Below, piece after piece: positions 6,704 to 7,400 of a DNA stretch of 7,400 nt. Below the pieces are notes generated by a model that saw only the letters and a program-made list of their open reading frames with translations, searched no databases and had not been told where the DNA came from. Both the position numbers and the translations under genes were made by a program. The DNA is from Aquifex sp. (GTDB taxonomy: Bacteria; Aquificota; Aquificia; Aquificales; Aquificaceae). The first letter of the stretch is position 1. Each line of letters begins with the position of its first letter. The DNA is taken from positions 1-7,400 of the forward strand of contig QNXQ01000129.1 of NCBI GenBank assembly GCA_003978875.1. Reading direction: 5' to 3'.

Positions 6704-7400
6704 ATGAAGATAGTCGACCTCAGAAAGGAAGATTGGAAAAGGGATGAAAGACTTGAATACCTTGCCAAAAGAGGTGAAATCCTCGAAGAAGAATACGAAA
6801 AATCCGTAAAAGAGATACTAAAAAGAGTCAAAGAGGAAGGAGACAAGGCTGTTATCGAGTATACCGAAAAATTTGACGGGATAAAACTCACACCCGAAAC
6901 CATGGAAATCCCCTTTACCGAGCTTGAGAAAGCTTACAACGAAATAGAACCCGAAGTAAGAAATGCTCTTGAGGTTGCCGAGGAAAGAATAAGGATATTT
7001 CACGAAAAACAATTAGAAAATTCCTTTTTCAAAGAAGAAGAGGGAATAATCTTAGGTCAAAAAGTCATCCCTCTGGAAAAGGTAGGAGTTTACGTTCCGG
7101 GTGGTAAAGCTGCATACCCCTCAACCGTCCTTATGAATGTAGTCCCTGCATCCGTTGCGGGAGTTGAAGAGATAATAATGGTATCTCCCAAGCCCAATAA
7201 ATATACCCTAGCCGCTGCCTTTATTGCCGGTGTGAGCAAGGTATTCCAGATAGGCGGTGCTCAAGCAATAGGAGCATTGGCCTTTGGTACAGAAACCATT
7301 CCTAAGGTTGATAAGATTGTAGGTCCGGGAAACATATACGTAGCCCTTGCTAAAAAGCTCGTTTTCGGAACCGTGGATATAGATATGATAGCGGGCCCAT
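6704..7400 (+). CDS. hisD: Histidinol dehydrogenase, N-terminal part (C-terminus outside window)
   Basis: HisD catalyses the last two steps of histidine synthesis, oxidising L-histidinol to L-histidine with two NAD+, in the cytoplasm. ATG 6704 opens 232 codons without a stop up to the right edge. Recognisable family blocks are VPGGKAAYPSTVLMNVVPA (about 131-149), the stretch with IGGAQAIGALAFGTE (about 184-198), DKIVGPGNIYVALAK (204-218) and DMIAGP at the very end (227-232), which normally continues into SE. The zinc-binding Gln/His and the catalytic Glu-His pair lie further on and cannot be checked. No clear ribosome binding site precedes the ATG; only TTTAAG stands there. No other his gene is next to it. 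The full protein should be about 430 residues. Confidence 0.96.
   Translation, partial: MKIVDLRKEDWKRDERLEYLAKRGEILEEEYEKSVKEILKRVKEEGDKAVIEYTEKFDGIKLTPETMEIPFTELEKAYNEIEPEVRNALEVAEERIRIFHEKQLENSFFKEEEGIILGQKVIPLEKVGVYVPGGKAAYPSTVLMNVVPASVAGVEEIIMVSPKPNKYTLAAAFIAGVSKVFQIGGAQAIGALAFGTETIPKVDKIVGPGNIYVALAKKLVFGTVDIDMIAGP

Overview
The window looks like chromosomal DNA from a thermophilic bacterium, most likely an Aquifex-like member of the Aquificales. The support is indirect. Genes are packed tightly or overlap, arginine is written almost only as AGA/AGG in the well-conserved genes, isoleucine is often ATA, and the proteins are rich in Lys, Glu and Ile. A lone hisD also lies outside any his operon, which fits the scattered biosynthetic genes known from Aquifex aeolicus. 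I could not run a database search, so the genus is an inference.

Layout: five genes lie head to tail on the minus strand, read from about 3550 down through position 1. In transcription order they are an FAD-dependent oxidoreductase of the sulfide:quinone oxidoreductase (SQR) superfamily, a 153-residue HEPN-like protein, an unrecognised 184-residue protein, a lipoprotein membrane fusion protein (efflux adaptor), and the N-terminal third or so of a TolC-type outer membrane channel that runs off the left edge. Gaps and overlaps are 24 nt or a few bases long, so they probably form one operon. A roughly 105-bp divergent region with a perfect 6-bp-arm inverted repeat separates them from the plus-strand genes. 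Those are a complete RND inner-membrane pump (3655-6660) and, 43 nt later, the first 232 codons of hisD, which continues past the right edge.

How it fits together: pump, adaptor and channel can together make a tripartite RND efflux machine. Here the pump gene is divergent from the adaptor-channel pair and three other genes lie between them. The two small genes in the middle (1363-2354) are clearly more AT-rich than the pump and the oxidoreductase, and they are wedged into the efflux operon with overlapping ends. They are the best candidate for something poorly described. The oxidoreductase is also unusual: it keeps two of the three cysteines of genuine SQR enzymes and lacks the middle one. 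Nothing in the sequence tells what the pump exports. No RNA gene, CRISPR array or insertion sequence was seen.
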